This document shows positions 1 through 10,252 of a stretch of 62,932 nt of DNA, in pieces (position 1 is the first letter of the stretch; each line of letters opens with the position of its first letter). Source of the stretch: Hyphomicrobiales bacterium (GTDB lineage Bacteria > Pseudomonadota > Alphaproteobacteria > Rhizobiales > Rhizobiaceae); contig UCJU01000028.1 of NCBI GenBank assembly GCA_900472925.1, positions 1 through 62,932 of the forward strand, in the 5' to 3' direction. The notes under the pieces are model-generated. The model worked only from the letters and a program-made list of their open reading frames with translations. It was not told the DNA's origin and ran no database searches. A program made the translations under genes and the position numbers.

Positions 1-1
1 C

Positions 2-19
2 GCTTCGATCGTCGAGTAA
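2..19 (+). CDS. tuf: C-terminal tail of elongation factor Tu (partial)
   Basis: The first codons read A-S-I-V-E-stop, which matches the usual C-terminal end of bacterial EF-Tu. A tuf gene directly upstream of rpsJ is the standard order in Rhizobiales. Only six codons including the stop are inside the window, so the call rests on this short match plus gene order. Confidence 0.65.
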   Translation, partial: ASIVE

Positions 20-57
20 TAGGGCAGGCGGTGCTCTTGGCATCGCGGCAATAACGT

Positions 58-71
58 CGGGCTTCGGCCCG
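58..71 (+). other. small UUCG-tetraloop hairpin downstream of tuf
   Basis: CGGGC and GCCCG enclose a TTCG loop. The stem has five GC-rich pairs and lies just before the stronger terminator at 87-124. It has no T-run of its own. It may stabilise the 3' end of the tuf message. Confidence 0.4.
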
Positions 72-86
72 TCGGTTGGATAGTGG

Positions 87-124
87 CCGATGGCGGTGTG
101 GAAAACACCGCCATCGGACGTTTT
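87..124 (+). terminator. Rho-independent terminator after tuf
   Basis: A perfect 13-bp stem (87-99 with 105-117) encloses a GGAAA loop and is followed by ACGTTTT. It sits about 70 bases after the tuf stop. It should separate tuf transcription from the rpsJ transcript, so rpsJ probably has its own promoter in 125-376. Confidence 0.8.
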
Positions 125-376
125 ATAAAAAGCGTCATGGCGTTGCATTTTTAAGGCTTGAAAAATTCTGTGAAAGCGCGTAAACGCGCACTCACACTCA
201 CCAGTTGGATTCGCAAAGTATCGCGGAGCCTGGTGATTCAACTTTACAGACTAACGAAATGATTGGAGTGCGGCTTCGCGCTCCTCTTGATTTTTGAAAA
301 TCTGCGGCGCCACGATCAACAGGTTCATGTATTTCCGCGTGCGGAAATACAAAGACAAAGAACAAGGACAAGACGA
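125..376 (+). promoter_or_regulatory. leader region of the S10 operon
   Basis: This stretch between the tuf terminator and rpsJ holds no convincing gene. A small hairpin GCGCG-TAAA-CGCGC lies at 176-189. The region must carry the promoter and untranslated leader for rpsJ. No -35/-10 pair is clear enough to place by eye, and whether an L4-type autoregulatory leader exists here cannot be decided without folding. Confidence 0.4.
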
Positions 377-685
377 ATGAACGGCCAGAATATCCGTATC
401 CGCCTCAAGGCGTTTGATCACCGGATCCTCGATGCCTCTACCCGTGAAATCGTGTCGACCGCCAAGCGCACCGGCGCCAGCGTTCGCGGCCCGGTTCCAT
501 TGCCTACACGCATCGAAAAGTTTACCGTTAACCGCTCTCCTCACGTTGACAAGAAGAGCCGTGAGCAGTTCGAAATGCGGACGCACAAGCGTCTTCTCGA
601 TATCGTTAACCCCACTCCACAGACCGTCGATGCTTTGATGAAGCTCGATCTGGCTGCAGGCGTTGACGTGGAAATCAAGCTCTAA
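377..685 (+). CDS. rpsJ: 30S ribosomal protein S10
   Basis: S10 (102 aa) binds the 30S head and also serves as NusE in transcription antitermination. The protein begins [19 protein letters not shown], and the family core [20 protein letters not shown] is visible. The frame is open further upstream, but the start at 377 gives the normal family length and N-terminus. It is the first gene of the S10 cluster, followed by an unusually long 205-base gap before rplC. Confidence 0.97.
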   Translation: MNGQNIRIRLKAFDHRILDASTREIVSTAKRTGASVRGPVPLPTRIEKFTVNRSPHVDKKSREQFEMRTHKRLLDIVNPTPQTVDALMKLDLAAGVDVEIKL

Positions 686-735
686 GACCTCGGTCTGACC
701 TTGCGAAAGTAAGGGCCGATGTAACAAGGCCGGAA

Positions 736-751
736 CTCACCTCTTGGTGAG
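736..751 (+). other. hairpin in the rpsJ-rplC gap
   Basis: CTCACC and GGTGAG enclose a TCTT loop inside the 205-base gap between rpsJ and rplC. There is no T-run, so it is not a simple terminator. It could shape mRNA processing or L3/L4 feedback; the gap shows no other gene. Confidence 0.35.
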
Positions 752-890
752 GGCCATAACAAGGAAGGTACGTGGAGCAATCCAACGTCTTCCAATCCGG
801 AGACCGGAAACATCGTGAGATGTCGAAGGGAACTCCTTAACAAAGGCCACAGAGGGTTTTCCCTTCAAGGCTCGCAAGAGGATTGAACCA

Positions 891-1532
891 ATGCGTTCAG
901 GTGTGATTGCACAGAAAGTGGGTATGACCCGGGTCTATAACGACGCCGGCGAGCATATCCCAGTAACGGTACTGCGTTTGGACAACGTTCAAGTTGTTTC
1001 CCAGCGCACAGAAGACAAGAATGGCTACACCGCAGTTCAGCTCGGTGCCGGCCAGTCCAAGGTCAAGAATACGACAAAGGCACTCCGCGGTCACTTCGCC
1101 GCCGCCAGCGTCGAGCCGAAAGCAAAGCTCGTTGAGTTCCGGGTTTCCCCCGAAAACCTCATCGACGTCGGTGCAACACTGACCGCAGATCATTTTCAGA
1201 CAGGCCAGCTCGTAGACGTTACCGGCACCACGATCGGTAAAGGCTTTGCTGGTTCGATGAAGCGTCACAACTTCGGTGGTGGTCGCGCATCGCACGGTAA
1301 CTCCGTCTCGCACCGTGCCCATGGTTCGACTGGTTCGAACCAGGATCCGGGCAAGGTCTGGAAGGGCAAGCGCATGGCTGGTCATATGGGCCACACACGC
1401 GTTACTACCCAGAATCTGGAAGTGGTTCTGACCGATGAGGGTCGCGGTTTGATCCTCGTGAAGGGCGCCGTTCCCGGTTCCAAGGGTTCCTGGATCATCG
1501 TCCGCGACGCCGTTAAGTCGGCAGCGAAGTAA
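891..1532 (+). CDS. rplC: 50S ribosomal protein L3
   Basis: L3 (213 aa) is an early assembly protein of the 50S subunit that reaches toward the peptidyl-transferase centre. The glycine/histidine-rich loop with [20 protein letters not shown] is seen near residues 143-162; its GSNQDPG stretch carries the glutamine usually methylated by PrmB. The start at 891 is preceded by AAGAGGAT. It ends 12 bases before rplD. Confidence 0.97.
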   Translation: MRSGVIAQKVGMTRVYNDAGEHIPVTVLRLDNVQVVSQRTEDKNGYTAVQLGAGQSKVKNTTKALRGHFAAASVEPKAKLVEFRVSPENLIDVGATLTADHFQTGQLVDVTGTTIGKGFAGSMKRHNFGGGRASHGNSVSHRAHGSTGSNQDPGKVWKGKRMAGHMGHTRVTTQNLEVVLTDEGRGLILVKGAVPGSKGSWIIVRDAVKSAAK

Positions 1533-1544
1533 GGGAGCCTCATC

Positions 1545-2165
1545 ATGGAATTGAACGTCAAAACCCTCGAGGGAAAAGACGCCGGCACGGTATCCCTGTC
1601 GGACGAAATTTTCGGCCTCGACCCACGCCAGGACATCCTGGCCCGCATGGTTCGTTACCAGCTTGCCAAGAAGCAGCAGGGAACGCACAAATCCAAGAAC
1701 CGTTCGGAAGTTTCCCGCACGGGTGCAAAGATGTACAAGCAGAAGGGTACGGGCCGCGCTCGTCACCATTCGGCACGTGCACCGCAGTTCCGCGGCGGCG
1801 GCAAGGCCCACGGCCCAGTCGTTCGTAGCCACGCTCACGATCTTCCAAAGAAGGTTCGTGCGCTCGCTCTGCGTCACGCTTTGTCTGCTAAGCTGAAGTC
1901 CGAAGAACTGATCATCGTCGATCAGCTCGTCGCTTCCGATGCCAAGACAAAGGGCCTGCTTGGCCACTTCGCAACGCTTGGCCTGACCAACGCTCTCGTA
2001 ATCGGCGGCGCAGAACTTGATGGCAACTTCAAGCTCGCAGCTCAGAACATCCCGAATGTGGACGTTCTGCCGATCCAGGGCATCAATGTTTACGATATCC
2101 TGCGCCGCGGCAAGCTCGTGCTGTCCAAGGCTGCGGTTGAAGCCCTCGAGGAGCGGTTCAAATGA
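1545..2165 (+). CDS. rplD: 50S ribosomal protein L4
   Basis: L4 (206 aa) lines the nascent-peptide exit tunnel; in enteric bacteria it also represses its own operon. The arginine/glycine-rich tunnel extension ([20 protein letters not shown]) is visible near residues 65-86. Its stop overlaps the start of rplW (ATGA at 2162), so the two are probably translationally coupled. Confidence 0.97.
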   Translation: MELNVKTLEGKDAGTVSLSDEIFGLDPRQDILARMVRYQLAKKQQGTHKSKNRSEVSRTGAKMYKQKGTGRARHHSARAPQFRGGGKAHGPVVRSHAHDLPKKVRALALRHALSAKLKSEELIIVDQLVASDAKTKGLLGHFATLGLTNALVIGGAELDGNFKLAAQNIPNVDVLPIQGINVYDILRRGKLVLSKAAVEALEERFK

Positions 2166-2455
2166 CGGATCTTCGCCACTACGATGTGATCGTATCTCCT
2201 TCGATCACGGAAAAGTCGACGCTGGTCTCTGAACAGAACCAGGTCGTATTCAACGTCGCCAAAGACGCTTCGAAGCCTGAAATCAAGGCTGCAGTCGAGG
2301 CACTCTTCGGCGTCAAGGTCACGGCAGTGAACACGCTTATCCGCAAGGGTAAGACTCGTCGTTTCCGTGGATTCGCTGGTAAGCGTAAGGATGTCAAAAA
2401 AGCCATCATCACGCTGGCCGAAGGTCAATCCATAGACGTGTCCACCGGACTCTAA
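2162..2455 (+). CDS. rplW: 50S ribosomal protein L23
   Basis: L23 (97 aa) sits at the tunnel exit and is the docking site for trigger factor and SRP. The protein starts [20 protein letters not shown], with the typical family N-terminus and the basic loop [16 protein letters not shown]. It overlaps the end of rplD by four bases. Confidence 0.96.
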   Translation: MTDLRHYDVIVSPSITEKSTLVSEQNQVVFNVAKDASKPEIKAAVEALFGVKVTAVNTLIRKGKTRRFRGFAGKRKDVKKAIITLAEGQSIDVSTGL

Positions 2456-2500
2456 AAGGTTAGGCCCAAGCGGGCAAAGACCCAAAAGGGAACAAATACA

Positions 2501-3337
2501 ATGGCATTGAAAAGTTTCAATCCGACCACGCCAAGCCAGCGTCAGCTGGTTATCGTGGACCGTTCTTCGCTCTACAAGGGCAAGCCGGTAAAGGCTCTCA
2601 CAGAGGGCCTCAGCTCGAAGGGTGGCCGTAACAACCAGGGCCGGATCACCGTTCGTTTTCAGGGCGGCGGTCACAAGCGGACCTACCGTCTGGTAGACTT
2701 CAAACGTCGTAAGTTCGACGTTGAAGGTACGGTCGAGCGTCTGGAATATGACCCTAACCGCACCGCATTCATCGCGCTCGTAACATACACGGACGGCCAA
2801 CAGGCTTACATTCTCGCGCCACAGCGTCTCGCTGCCGGTGACAAGGTGATCGCCTCCGAAAAGCAGGTGGACGTGAAGCCAGGCAATACAATGCCTCTTC
2901 AGTACATCCCAGTCGGATCGATCATCCACAACGTCGAGATGAAGCCAGGTAAGGGCGGGCAAATCGCTCGCTCCGCCGGTACGTATGTCCAGCTCGTTGG
3001 TCGCGATGCAGGGATGGCGATCCTTCGCTTGAACTCCGGTGAGCAGCGTCTGGTGCATGGCTCTTGCCTTGCATCGATCGGCGCTGTCTCTAATGCCGAT
3101 CATGGCAACATCAACGACGGCAAAGCCGGTCGTTCACGCTGGCGCGGCAAGAAGCCTCACGTTCGCGGTGTCGTGATGAACCCTGTCGATCACCCTCATG
3201 GTGGTGGTGAAGGTCGTACGTCTGGTGGTCGCCATCCGGTGACTCCGTGGGGTAAACCCACAAAGGGCAAGCGGACTCGCTCCAACAAGTCGACCGACAA
3301 GTTCATCATGCGTTCGCGCCATCAGCGCAAGAAGTAA
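2501..3337 (+). CDS. rplB: 50S ribosomal protein L2
   Basis: L2 (278 aa) supports subunit association and peptidyl-transferase activity. The C-terminal signature [13 protein letters not shown], with the conserved histidine, is present. An OB-fold and SH3-like barrel arrangement is expected from the family. It is preceded by AAAAGGGAAC at normal ribosome-binding distance. Confidence 0.97.
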   Translation: MALKSFNPTTPSQRQLVIVDRSSLYKGKPVKALTEGLSSKGGRNNQGRITVRFQGGGHKRTYRLVDFKRRKFDVEGTVERLEYDPNRTAFIALVTYTDGQQAYILAPQRLAAGDKVIASEKQVDVKPGNTMPLQYIPVGSIIHNVEMKPGKGGQIARSAGTYVQLVGRDAGMAILRLNSGEQRLVHGSCLASIGAVSNADHGNINDGKAGRSRWRGKKPHVRGVVMNPVDHPHGGGEGRTSGGRHPVTPWGKPTKGKRTRSNKSTDKFIMRSRHQRKK

Positions 3338-3352
3338 GAGAGGAACTCTCAA

Positions 3353-3631
3353 ATGGCTCGTTCAGTATGGAAAGGTCCGTTTGTTGACGGTTATCTTCTC
3401 ACTAAGGCTGAGAAGGTACGCGAAGGCGGACGTAGCGAAGTGATCAAGATCTGGAGCCGTCGCTCCACGATCCTGCCCCAGTTCGTTGGTCTCACATTCG
3501 GCGTCTACAACGGCAGCAAGCATGTACCCGTCTCTGTCAACGAAGACATGGTCGGTCACAAGTTCGGTGAATTCTCTCCGACCCGGACCTATTACGGTCA
3601 TGGTGCGGACAAGAAGGCAAAGAGGAAGTAA
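3353..3631 (+). CDS. rpsS: 30S ribosomal protein S19
   Basis: S19 (92 aa) pairs with S13 in the 30S head near the A-site tRNA. The N-terminus [16 protein letters not shown] and the C-terminal [16 protein letters not shown] motif are diagnostic. It starts 15 bases after rplB and is followed by rplV after only two bases. Confidence 0.97.
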   Translation: MARSVWKGPFVDGYLLTKAEKVREGGRSEVIKIWSRRSTILPQFVGLTFGVYNGSKHVPVSVNEDMVGHKFGEFSPTRTYYGHGADKKAKRK

Positions 3632-3633
3632 TC

Positions 3634-4023
3634 ATGGCGAAGGCTAAGACCGAACGCCGGCTGAAGGACAATGAGGCTCAGGCCATTGCCCGTACGCTTC
3701 GCGTCAGCCCCCAGAAACTTAACCTAGTTGCCGCTCTTATCCGTGGTAAAAAGGTCGATCGCGCTCTCGCCGAGCTCGAGTTTTCGCGCAAGCGTATCGC
3801 TTCCACCGTCAAGAAGACGCTGGAATCGGCCATCGCAAACGCGGAAAACAACCATGATCTCGACGTCGACGCTCTCGTCGTCGCCGAGGCCTATGTTGGC
3901 AAGTCCATCACCATGAAGCGTTTCCACGCTCGTGGCCGTGGTCGTGCATCGCGCATCGAAAAGCCTTTCGCACACCTCACGATCGTCGTTCGCGAAGTGG
4001 AAGAAAAAGGGGAGGCCGCATAA
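3634..4023 (+). CDS. rplV: 50S ribosomal protein L22
   Basis: L22 (129 aa) lines the exit tunnel next to L4; its beta-hairpin is a macrolide resistance site. The hairpin [20 protein letters not shown] is seen near residues 90-110. The stop overlaps the start of rpsC by one base (TAATG), so the pair is coupled. A short lysine/glutamate-rich N-terminal extension is normal for alphaproteobacteria. Confidence 0.96.
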   Translation: MAKAKTERRLKDNEAQAIARTLRVSPQKLNLVAALIRGKKVDRALAELEFSRKRIASTVKKTLESAIANAENNHDLDVDALVVAEAYVGKSITMKRFHARGRGRASRIEKPFAHLTIVVREVEEKGEAA

Positions 4024-4757
4024 TGGGTCAGAAAATCAATCCAATCGGCTTCCGCCTCGGTATCAACCGCACTTGGGATAGCCGCTGGTATGCAGACACT
4101 GCCGAATACGGCAAGCTTCTGCACGAAGACCTGAAAATCCGTGCTTACCTCATCAAGGAATTGAAGCAGGCCGGCATCGCCAAGGTTGTCATAGAACGTC
4201 CGCACAAGAAGTGCCGCGTGACCATTCACTCGGCTCGTCCGGGTCTGATCATCGGCAAGAAGGGTGCAGACATCGAAAAGCTTCGCAAGAAGATTTCCGA
4301 GATGACTGCTTCTGAAACGCACCTCAACATCGTTGAAGTGCGCAAGCCGGAAATCGACGCAACGCTCGTTGCGCAGTCGATCGCTCAGCAGCTCGAACGT
4401 CGTGTGGCTTTCCGCCGCGCCATGAAGCGCGCTGTTCAGTCCGCATTGCGTCTGGGTGCCGAAGGCATCAAGATCACTTGCGGTGGTCGTCTCGGCGGCG
4501 CTGAAATCGCTCGTACCGAATGGTATCGCGAAGGTCGCGTTCCTTTGCACACGCTGCGTGCGGATATCGATTACGGTGTAGCAGAAGCTACAACGGCGTT
4601 CGGTATTTGCGGCATCAAGGTCTGGATCTTCAAGGGCGAAATCCTTGAGCACGATCCGATGGCTTCTGAACGTCGTGGTCTAGAAGGCGATGCACAGGGC
4701 CCTGCAAGCCGTGAGCAGCGCGGTGATCGTGGCGACCGTCGCCGCGAAAACGCTTGA
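4023..4757 (+). CDS. rpsC: 30S ribosomal protein S3
   Basis: S3 (244 aa) forms part of the mRNA entry channel. The N-terminal KH domain carries [15 protein letters not shown] near residue 75-90. The C-terminal domain ends in an arginine/glutamate-rich tail ([16 protein letters not shown]), as in other rhizobia. It overlaps rplV by one base. Confidence 0.97.
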   Translation: MGQKINPIGFRLGINRTWDSRWYADTAEYGKLLHEDLKIRAYLIKELKQAGIAKVVIERPHKKCRVTIHSARPGLIIGKKGADIEKLRKKISEMTASETHLNIVEVRKPEIDATLVAQSIAQQLERRVAFRRAMKRAVQSALRLGAEGIKITCGGRLGGAEIARTEWYREGRVPLHTLRADIDYGVAEATTAFGICGIKVWIFKGEILEHDPMASERRGLEGDAQGPASREQRGDRGDRRRENA

Positions 4758-4795
4758 TTGACGCTGGCGAAAGATAAGCTCGGAGAAGTTAGAAA

Positions 4796-5209
4796 ATGTT
4801 GCAGCCAAAGCGTACTAAGTACCGTAAGCAGTTTAAGGGTCGCATTAAAGGTGTGGCCAAGGGCGGCTTTGACCTGGCATTCGGTGAATTCGGCTTGAAG
4901 TCGCAGGAACCGAACCGCGTTAACGCGCGCGAGATCGAGGCGGCCCGCCGCGCGATCACGCGTTACATGAAGCGCGCTGGTCGTGTGTGGATCCGCGTAT
5001 TCCCAGACACTCCGGTGACGGCGAAGCCGACCGAAGTTCGTATGGGTAAGGGCAAGGGTTCTGTTGAATACTGGGCATGCAAGGTCAAGCCCGGTCGTAT
5101 GATGTTCGAGATCGACGGTGTTTCCGAGGAGATCGCCCGTGAGGCGCTTCGTCTCGGCGCTGCCAAGCTCTCGGTTAAGACGCGCTTCGTTCAGCGCATC
5201 GCAGAGTAA
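4796..5209 (+). CDS. rplP: 50S ribosomal protein L16
   Basis: L16 (137 aa) lies at the A-site side of the 50S subunit and is needed for accurate A-site binding. The protein starts [19 protein letters not shown] and carries [19 protein letters not shown]. It follows rpsC by 38 bases and is spaced 12 bases from rpmC. Confidence 0.97.
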   Translation: MLQPKRTKYRKQFKGRIKGVAKGGFDLAFGEFGLKSQEPNRVNAREIEAARRAITRYMKRAGRVWIRVFPDTPVTAKPTEVRMGKGKGSVEYWACKVKPGRMMFEIDGVSEEIAREALRLGAAKLSVKTRFVQRIAE

Positions 5210-5221
5210 GGAGCAGGCACC

Positions 5222-5422
5222 ATGAAAGCCGAAGACGTTCGCGGCCTCAGCGCCGATCAGCTCAAGGACAAGCTTGCCGACCTGAAGAAAGAGCAGTTCA
5301 ACCTGCGCTTTCAGAAGGCAACCGGCCAGCTGGAAAAGTCCTCGCGCATCGACGAAGTCCGCAAGGACATCGCCCGCGTGAAAACCATTGCCCGCCAGAA
5401 GGCGGCAGAAGCCAAGGCCTAA
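5222..5422 (+). CDS. rpmC: 50S ribosomal protein L29
   Basis: L29 (66 aa) is a two-helix protein beside L23 at the tunnel exit. The visible pattern [20 protein letters not shown] is the family core. GGAGCAGGCACC precedes the ATG. It has 12-base gaps on both sides. Confidence 0.96.
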   Translation: MKAEDVRGLSADQLKDKLADLKKEQFNLRFQKATGQLEKSSRIDEVRKDIARVKTIARQKAAEAKA

Positions 5423-5434
5423 AGGAAGAATAAT

Positions 5435-5671
5435 ATGCCTAAACGCATTCTGCAGGGCGTCGTTGTGTCCGACAAGAACGAGAAGACTGTCGTTGTTCGT
5501 GTTGAGCGTCGATTCGCTCACCCGCTTCTTCAGAAGACCGTTCGTCGCTCGAAAAAATACAAGGCGCACGACGAAAACAATCAATACAAGGTCGGCGATA
5601 CAGTTTCCATCGAGGAATGCGCGCCTATCTCCAAGGACAAGCGCTGGACGGTAGTAGCCGCCCAGGCTTAA
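5435..5671 (+). CDS. rpsQ: 30S ribosomal protein S17
   Basis: S17 (78 aa) is an OB-fold primary binder of 16S rRNA helix 11. The stretch [19 protein letters not shown] and the basic [14 protein letters not shown] segment identify it. It is the last gene before a 225-base gap that contains a terminator-like hairpin, so transcription may be partly interrupted here. Confidence 0.96.
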   Translation: MPKRILQGVVVSDKNEKTVVVRVERRFAHPLLQKTVRRSKKYKAHDENNQYKVGDTVSIEECAPISKDKRWTVVAAQA

Positions 5672-5731
5672 TTTCGACAGAAATTCGCGCGGCACCTTGC
5701 TATATGCGCGAAAGTCTGTATGAAGCAGCGC

Positions 5732-5759
5732 AAGGACGCTCGTTCACGGGCGTTCTTTT
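5732..5759 (+). terminator. terminator-like hairpin between rpsQ and rplN
   Basis: An 11-pair stem including two G-T wobbles (5732-5742 with 5747-5757) encloses TTCA and runs into TTTTG. It is inside the spc part of a co-directional ribosomal cluster. It probably acts as a partial terminator or a processing site. Confidence 0.55.
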
Positions 5760-5896
5760 GCTTTGATGCGCACGGAAGGTCCGTTAGGAAACCACCCTGT
5801 CACGTTTATTCCGCGCGAAAACAGAGACATTTCATAAGCTGGAACAGGGGGCTGTTTTGCCCAACCGGTCCGGTAACAACAAGAAGGCGACCTGAC

Positions 5897-6265
5897 ATGA
5901 TTCAGATGCAAACAAACCTCGACGTGGCGGATAATTCCGGCGCACGTCGTGTCATGTGCATCAAGGTGCTGGGCGGCTCGAAGCGTAAGTATGCTTCCGT
6001 TGGCGACATTATTGTCGTTTCGATCAAGGAAGCAATTCCGCGCGGCCGCGTTAAAAAGGGCGACGTGATGAAGGCGGTTGTTGTGCGTACCGCTAAAGAC
6101 ATCCGCCGCGCTGATGGCAGCGTCATCCGTTTCGATAACAACGCAGCTGTTCTTATCGACAACAAGAAAGAGCCGATCGGCACCCGTATCTTCGGACCGG
6201 TTCCACGCGAACTTCGCGCTAAGAACCATATGAAGATCATCTCGCTGGCTCCAGAAGTACTGTAA
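5897..6265 (+). CDS. rplN: 50S ribosomal protein L14
   Basis: L14 (122 aa) makes an inter-subunit bridge and is the binding site of RsfS. The protein starts [20 protein letters not shown] and contains the [16 protein letters not shown] signature region. The frame stays open to 5720, but the ATG at 5897 gives the exact family N-terminus. It starts a group spaced tightly through rplR. Confidence 0.97.
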   Translation: MIQMQTNLDVADNSGARRVMCIKVLGGSKRKYASVGDIIVVSIKEAIPRGRVKKGDVMKAVVVRTAKDIRRADGSVIRFDNNAAVLIDNKKEPIGTRIFGPVPRELRAKNHMKIISLAPEVL

Positions 6266-6277
6266 GGAGCGATAGCG

Positions 6278-6586
6278 ATGCAGAAGATTCGTAAAGGCGA
6301 CAAAGTTGTCGTATTGACCGGTAAGGACAAGGGCCGTACCGGCGAAGTAACACAGGTCTTGCCGAAAGAAGACCGGGCTTTTGTGAGTGGCGTCAACATG
6401 GTGAAACGTCACCAGCGCCAGACCCAGGGCCAGGAAGCCGGCATCATCAACAAGGAAGCTTCCTTGCACATCTCCAACCTCGCCATCGCCGATAAGGATG
6501 GCAAGCCGACTCGCGTTGGTTTTCAGGTTGTAGACGGCAAGAAGGTCCGCGTTGCCAAGCGTTCGGGAGAAGTGATCGATGGCTGA
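6278..6586 (+). CDS. rplX: 50S ribosomal protein L24
   Basis: L24 (102 aa) initiates 50S assembly. The KOW motif is at the N-terminus ([19 protein letters not shown]). The last eight bases overlap the start of rplE, giving likely translational coupling. Confidence 0.96.
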   Translation: MQKIRKGDKVVVLTGKDKGRTGEVTQVLPKEDRAFVSGVNMVKRHQRQTQGQEAGIINKEASLHISNLAIADKDGKPTRVGFQVVDGKKVRVAKRSGEVIDG

Positions 6587-7136
6587 GTCCAAGTACGAGC
6601 CGCGTCTCAAGGCTGAATACGTTTCCCGTATTCGCGGCGCGATGCAGGAGAAGTTCTCCTACTCAAACGTAATGATGATCCCCAAGCTGGACAAGATCGT
6701 CATCAACATGGGTGTTGGCGAAGCCACTGCCGACTCGAAGAAGCCAACAGTCGCCGCTGGCGATCTGGCTGCTATCGCCGGTCAGAAGCCAGTCATCACC
6801 AAGGCTCGCAATTCCATCGCGGGCTTCAAGGTTCGCGAACACATGCCAATCGGTGCGAAGGTTACCCTTCGTGGCGAGCGCATGTACGAATTCCTTGACC
6901 GTCTGATCAACATCGCGCTTCCGCGCGTTCGCGACTTTCGCGGGTTGAACCCGAAGAGCTTTGACGGCCGTGGCAACTTCGCCATGGGCATCAAGGAGCA
7001 CATTGTGTTCCCAGAAATCAACTACGATAAGGTTGATCAGATGTGGGGCATGGACATCATCGTTTGCACGACGGCGACGTCGGACGACGAAGCGCGGGCT
7101 CTTTTGACAGAGTTCAACTTCCCGTTCCGTCAATAA
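6579..7136 (+). CDS. rplE: 50S ribosomal protein L5
   Basis: L5 (185 aa) binds 5S rRNA and contacts P-site tRNA and S13. The segment [20 protein letters not shown] near residue 35-55 and the C-terminal [19 protein letters not shown] are family markers. It overlaps rplX by eight bases. Confidence 0.97.
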   Translation: MAESKYEPRLKAEYVSRIRGAMQEKFSYSNVMMIPKLDKIVINMGVGEATADSKKPTVAAGDLAAIAGQKPVITKARNSIAGFKVREHMPIGAKVTLRGERMYEFLDRLINIALPRVRDFRGLNPKSFDGRGNFAMGIKEHIVFPEINYDKVDQMWGMDIIVCTTATSDDEARALLTEFNFPFRQ

Positions 7137-7169
7137 CCGTAACGACGAGCGTAGAAAAGGAACTACGAT

Positions 7170-7475
7170 ATGGCGAAAACAAGCGCAGTTGAAAAGAACA
7201 AGCGCCGCCGCAAGACGGTTGCCTCGCAGGCCGGCAAGCGTGCCGCCCTTAAGGCAATCGTTATGAACCAGTCCCTTCCGATCGAAGAGCGGTTCCAGGC
7301 AACTCTGAAGCTCGCTTCGCTGCCGCGTGACGGCTCGAAGACGCGTGTCCGCAACCGCTGCGAAGTAACGGGCCGTCCGCGCGCGTTCTACCGCAAACTC
7401 GGAATGTCGCGTATTGCGCTTCGTGAGTTGGGCAATTCCGGCAAGGTGCCGGGTATTGTCAAGTCGAGCTGGTAA
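7170..7475 (+). CDS. rpsN: 30S ribosomal protein S14, zinc-free form
   Basis: S14 (101 aa) belongs to the 30S head near S3 and S10. The C-terminal half [18 protein letters not shown] lacks the CxxC pairs of the short zinc-binding type, so this is the long C-minus form usual in alphaproteobacteria. It is 12 bases from rpsH. Confidence 0.96.
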   Translation: MAKTSAVEKNKRRRKTVASQAGKRAALKAIVMNQSLPIEERFQATLKLASLPRDGSKTRVRNRCEVTGRPRAFYRKLGMSRIALRELGNSGKVPGIVKSSW

Positions 7476-7487
7476 GGAGACGGGCAC

Positions 7488-7886
7488 ATGACAATGACTG
7501 ATCCTTTGGGTGATATGCTCACCCGCATCCGCAATGGTGCAGCCCGTCGCAAGTCTTCGGTAAACACACCTGCTTCCAGCCTGCGTGCACGCGTTCTCGA
7601 CGTGCTTCAGGCTGAAGGCTACATTCGCGGTTATTCCAAGGTCGATTTCGAGAACGGCAAGTCCGAACTCACAATCGAACTGAAGTACTACGAAGGCGCG
7701 TCCGTGATCCGTGAAATCGGTCGCGTTTCCAAGCCGGGCCGCCGGGTTTATGTCTCGGTGAAGTCCATCCCGCAGGTTGCGAATGGTCTCGGCATCACAA
7801 TCCTTTCGACTCCGAAGGGTGTGATGGCTGATCACCAGGCTCGTGAACAGAACGTTGGTGGCGAGGTTCTTTGCTCGGTCTTCTAA
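7488..7886 (+). CDS. rpsH: 30S ribosomal protein S8
   Basis: S8 (132 aa) is a primary 16S rRNA binder; in enteric bacteria it represses the spc operon at the rplE site. The N-terminus [17 protein letters not shown] and the C-terminal [20 protein letters not shown] are diagnostic. Confidence 0.97.
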   Translation: MTMTDPLGDMLTRIRNGAARRKSSVNTPASSLRARVLDVLQAEGYIRGYSKVDFENGKSELTIELKYYEGASVIREIGRVSKPGRRVYVSVKSIPQVANGLGITILSTPKGVMADHQAREQNVGGEVLCSVF

Positions 7887-7928
7887 GACTGAGCACGGAT
7901 CTCCTTAACGGACAGACAGGATAGAAAT

Positions 7929-8462
7929 ATGTCTCGTATCGGTAAAAAGCCCGTTCAGGTTCCTGCAGGTGTGACGGCCAATGTCGACGGCCAGAAGATT
8001 ACTGCCAAGGGTCCTAAGGGCGAACTGTTCTTCGTTGCAAACGACGAAATTCAGATCAAGCTGGAAGATAACGCTGTTTCGGTACAGCCAGCCAACAACA
8101 CCAAGGAAGCTCGTTCCAAGTGGGGCATGTCCCGCACGATGGTCGAGAACATCTTCAAGGGTGTCAAGGATGGCTACGAGCGCAAGCTCGAAATCAACGG
8201 CGTCGGTTATCGTGCGTCCCTGCAGGGCAAGAACCTGCAACTGGCTCTCGGTTTCTCTCACGATGTAGTTTACGAGCCTCCGGTCGGCATTACCATTGCT
8301 GTTCCGAAGCCGACTGAAATCATCGTTTCCGGCATCAACAAGCAGCAGGTCGGTCAGGTTGCAGCGGAAATCCGCGAATACCGCGGTCCAGAGCCTTACA
8401 AGGGCAAAGGCGTCAAGTACGCTGAGGAACGGATCATCCGCAAAGAAGGCAAGAAGAAGTAA
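7929..8462 (+). CDS. rplF: 50S ribosomal protein L6
   Basis: L6 (177 aa) is a duplicated-domain protein near the sarcin-ricin loop. [15 protein letters not shown] opens the protein and [20 protein letters not shown] closes it. It is followed 12 bases later by rplR. Confidence 0.97.
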   Translation: MSRIGKKPVQVPAGVTANVDGQKITAKGPKGELFFVANDEIQIKLEDNAVSVQPANNTKEARSKWGMSRTMVENIFKGVKDGYERKLEINGVGYRASLQGKNLQLALGFSHDVVYEPPVGITIAVPKPTEIIVSGINKQQVGQVAAEIREYRGPEPYKGKGVKYAEERIIRKEGKKK

Positions 8463-8474
8463 GGATCAAGCGAA

Positions 8475-8837
8475 ATGGCTAGCAGGAAAGAAGCACTTGC
8501 ACGTCGCGCCAACCGCGTGCGCCGCCAGATCAAGGCGGTTGCTAACGGTCGCCCGCGCCTGTCGGTTCATCGCTCGTCGAAGAACATCTACGTTCAGGTC
8601 ATCGATGATGTGGCCGGCAAGACGCTTGCGTCTGCCTCCACACTCGAGGCAGATCTGCGCTCGTCTTTGAAGACGGGTGCAGACGTTGCAGCAGCTGCCG
8701 CAATCGGCAAGCTCGTTGCAGAACGTGCCAGCAAGGCTGGTATCAAGGATGTGGTATTCGACCGCGGCGCCTTCATTTACCACGGCCGCATCAAGGCTTT
8801 GGCTGAAGCTGCCCGCGAAGGCGGTCTGAACTTCTAA
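8475..8837 (+). CDS. rplR: 50S ribosomal protein L18
   Basis: L18 (120 aa) binds 5S rRNA with L5 and L25. The basic N-terminus [20 protein letters not shown] and C-terminal [20 protein letters not shown] match the family. A 121-base gap with a hairpin separates it from rpsE. Confidence 0.97.
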   Translation: MASRKEALARRANRVRRQIKAVANGRPRLSVHRSSKNIYVQVIDDVAGKTLASASTLEADLRSSLKTGADVAAAAAIGKLVAERASKAGIKDVVFDRGAFIYHGRIKALAEAAREGGLNF

Positions 8838-8844
8838 GACTTTT

Positions 8845-8868
8845 CCGCCCGGGCAACGTTCCGGGCGG
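8845..8868 (+). terminator. terminator-like hairpin between rplR and rpsE
   Basis: CCGCCCGG pairs with CCGGGCGG across an 8-base loop, followed by ATTTC rather than a clean T-run. It lies eight bases after the rplR stop. Likely a weak terminator or an RNA-processing/stability element. Confidence 0.5.
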
Positions 8869-8958
8869 ATTTCACCGGATCATCAGGACTTCAGCGATGA
8901 AGTGCGATGGTCCATTATTGTTTGCCGTTCCACCCGCAAAAGAAAAAGGAAAAGGACA

Positions 8959-9528
8959 ATGGCACAGGAAAAAAGAGGTTCTCGCGACGACCGCCAGAAC
9001 CGCGAAGAGCGCGATAGCGAATTCGTCGACAAGCTGGTTGCTATCAACCGCGTCGCCAAAGTTGTTAAGGGCGGCCGTCGTTTCGGTTTTGCTGCTCTCG
9101 TCGTCGTTGGTGACCAGAAGGGCCGCGTTGGCTTCGGTCACGGCAAGGCTCGCGAAGTTCCAGAAGCTATCCGCAAGGCTACCGAAAGCGCAAAGCGCGA
9201 TCTGATCTTCGTACCACTGCGTGATGGTCGTACGCTGCATCACGATGTTAACGGTCGTCACGGCGCTGGCAAGGTTCTGCTGCGCTCTGCAAAGGCTGGT
9301 ACCGGTATCATCGCCGGTGGCCCGATGCGCGCTGTTTTCGAAACGCTCGGCGTTCATGACGTTGTTGCCAAGTCGACCGGTTCCTCGAACCCATACAACA
9401 TGGTTCGTGCAACATTCGACGCTTTGAAGCACCAGGTTCATCCTAAGGACGTTGCTGCACAGCGCGGTCTTAAGTATGCGACCCTTCAGTCTCGCCGCGC
9501 CGCTTCCGGCAACGCTGCTGAAGAATAA
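8959..9528 (+). CDS. rpsE: 30S ribosomal protein S5
   Basis: S5 (189 aa) shapes the mRNA entry channel and decoding fidelity. The start [15 protein letters not shown] at 8959 is preceded by AAAAGGAC; an upstream in-frame ATG at 8902 would add 19 residues absent from the family. The signature [16 protein letters not shown] is visible. Confidence 0.97.
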   Translation: MAQEKRGSRDDRQNREERDSEFVDKLVAINRVAKVVKGGRRFGFAALVVVGDQKGRVGFGHGKAREVPEAIRKATESAKRDLIFVPLRDGRTLHHDVNGRHGAGKVLLRSAKAGTGIIAGGPMRAVFETLGVHDVVAKSTGSSNPYNMVRATFDALKHQVHPKDVAAQRGLKYATLQSRRAASGNAAEE

Positions 9529-9539
9529 GGAGCAGTATC

Positions 9540-9746
9540 ATGGCCAAGAAGACTATTGAAGCCAAGACGACTGTTACGGTCGAACAGATCGGCAGCCCAA
9601 TTCGCCGCCCTGCGGTTCAGCGCCAGACGCTGATCGGCTTGGGTCTCAACAAGATGCACCGTCAGCGCACTCTGGAAGATACCCCAGCAGTTCGTGGCAT
9701 GATCCGTGCTGTCCAGCATCTCGTTCGCGTCGTAGACGAGAAGTGA
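9540..9746 (+). CDS. rpmD: 50S ribosomal protein L30
   Basis: L30 (68 aa) is a small peripheral 50S protein. The pattern [20 protein letters not shown] is the family core. It starts 11 bases after rpsE behind AAGGAGCAG. Confidence 0.96.
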   Translation: MAKKTIEAKTTVTVEQIGSPIRRPAVQRQTLIGLGLNKMHRQRTLEDTPAVRGMIRAVQHLVRVVDEK

Positions 9747-9762
9747 GACGGAGGAAGTCATC

Positions 9763-10242
9763 ATGAAACTCAATGAAATTAAAGACAACGAAGGTTCCAC
9801 CAAGGATCGCATCCGCGTAGGTCGCGGTATCGGTTCTGGCAAGGGCAAGACCGGTGGTCGCGGCGTCAAGGGTCAGAAGGCTCGTTCGGGCGTTGCCGTC
9901 AACGGCTTTGAAGGCGGTCAGATGCCAATCTACCGTCGCCTGCCTAAGCGTGGCTTCAACAACATCTTCGCTTCCGAGTATGCAGAAGTTTCGATCGGCC
10001 GCGTTCAGGCTGCCATCGATGCGGGCAAGCTCGACGCGAAGGCAACCGTCGATGCTGCTGCCCTCAAGGCCGCCGGCGTTATCCGTCGCCTCAAGGATGG
10101 CGTTCGCATTCTTGCCGACGGCGAGCTGAAGACGAAGGTTTCCTTCGAAGTTGCCGGCGCTTCCAAGTCTGCTGTTGAAAAGATCGAGAAGGCTGGTAGC
10201 TCTATCAAGCTTCTGGTTGTTGCAGCGGAAGCCGCAGAGTAA
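9763..10242 (+). CDS. rplO: 50S ribosomal protein L15
   Basis: L15 (159 aa) is a late-assembly 50S protein. The glycine-rich N-terminal arm ([20 protein letters not shown]) and [18 protein letters not shown] identify it. The gene ends the spc ribosomal block; secY follows after 312 bases. Confidence 0.97.
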   Translation: MKLNEIKDNEGSTKDRIRVGRGIGSGKGKTGGRGVKGQKARSGVAVNGFEGGQMPIYRRLPKRGFNNIFASEYAEVSIGRVQAAIDAGKLDAKATVDAAALKAAGVIRRLKDGVRILADGELKTKVSFEVAGASKSAVEKIEKAGSSIKLLVVAAEAAE

Positions 10243-10252
10243 TATAAGACTT

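Noticed and set aside
897..1967. 356-codon frame on the minus strand across rplC and rplD
   Set aside because: It lies opposite two certain ribosomal genes and shows no family pattern; long antisense frames are common in codon-biased GC-rich genes.
6663..7835. 390-codon minus-strand frame over rplE-rpsH
   Set aside because: Same reason: shadow of highly expressed ribosomal genes.
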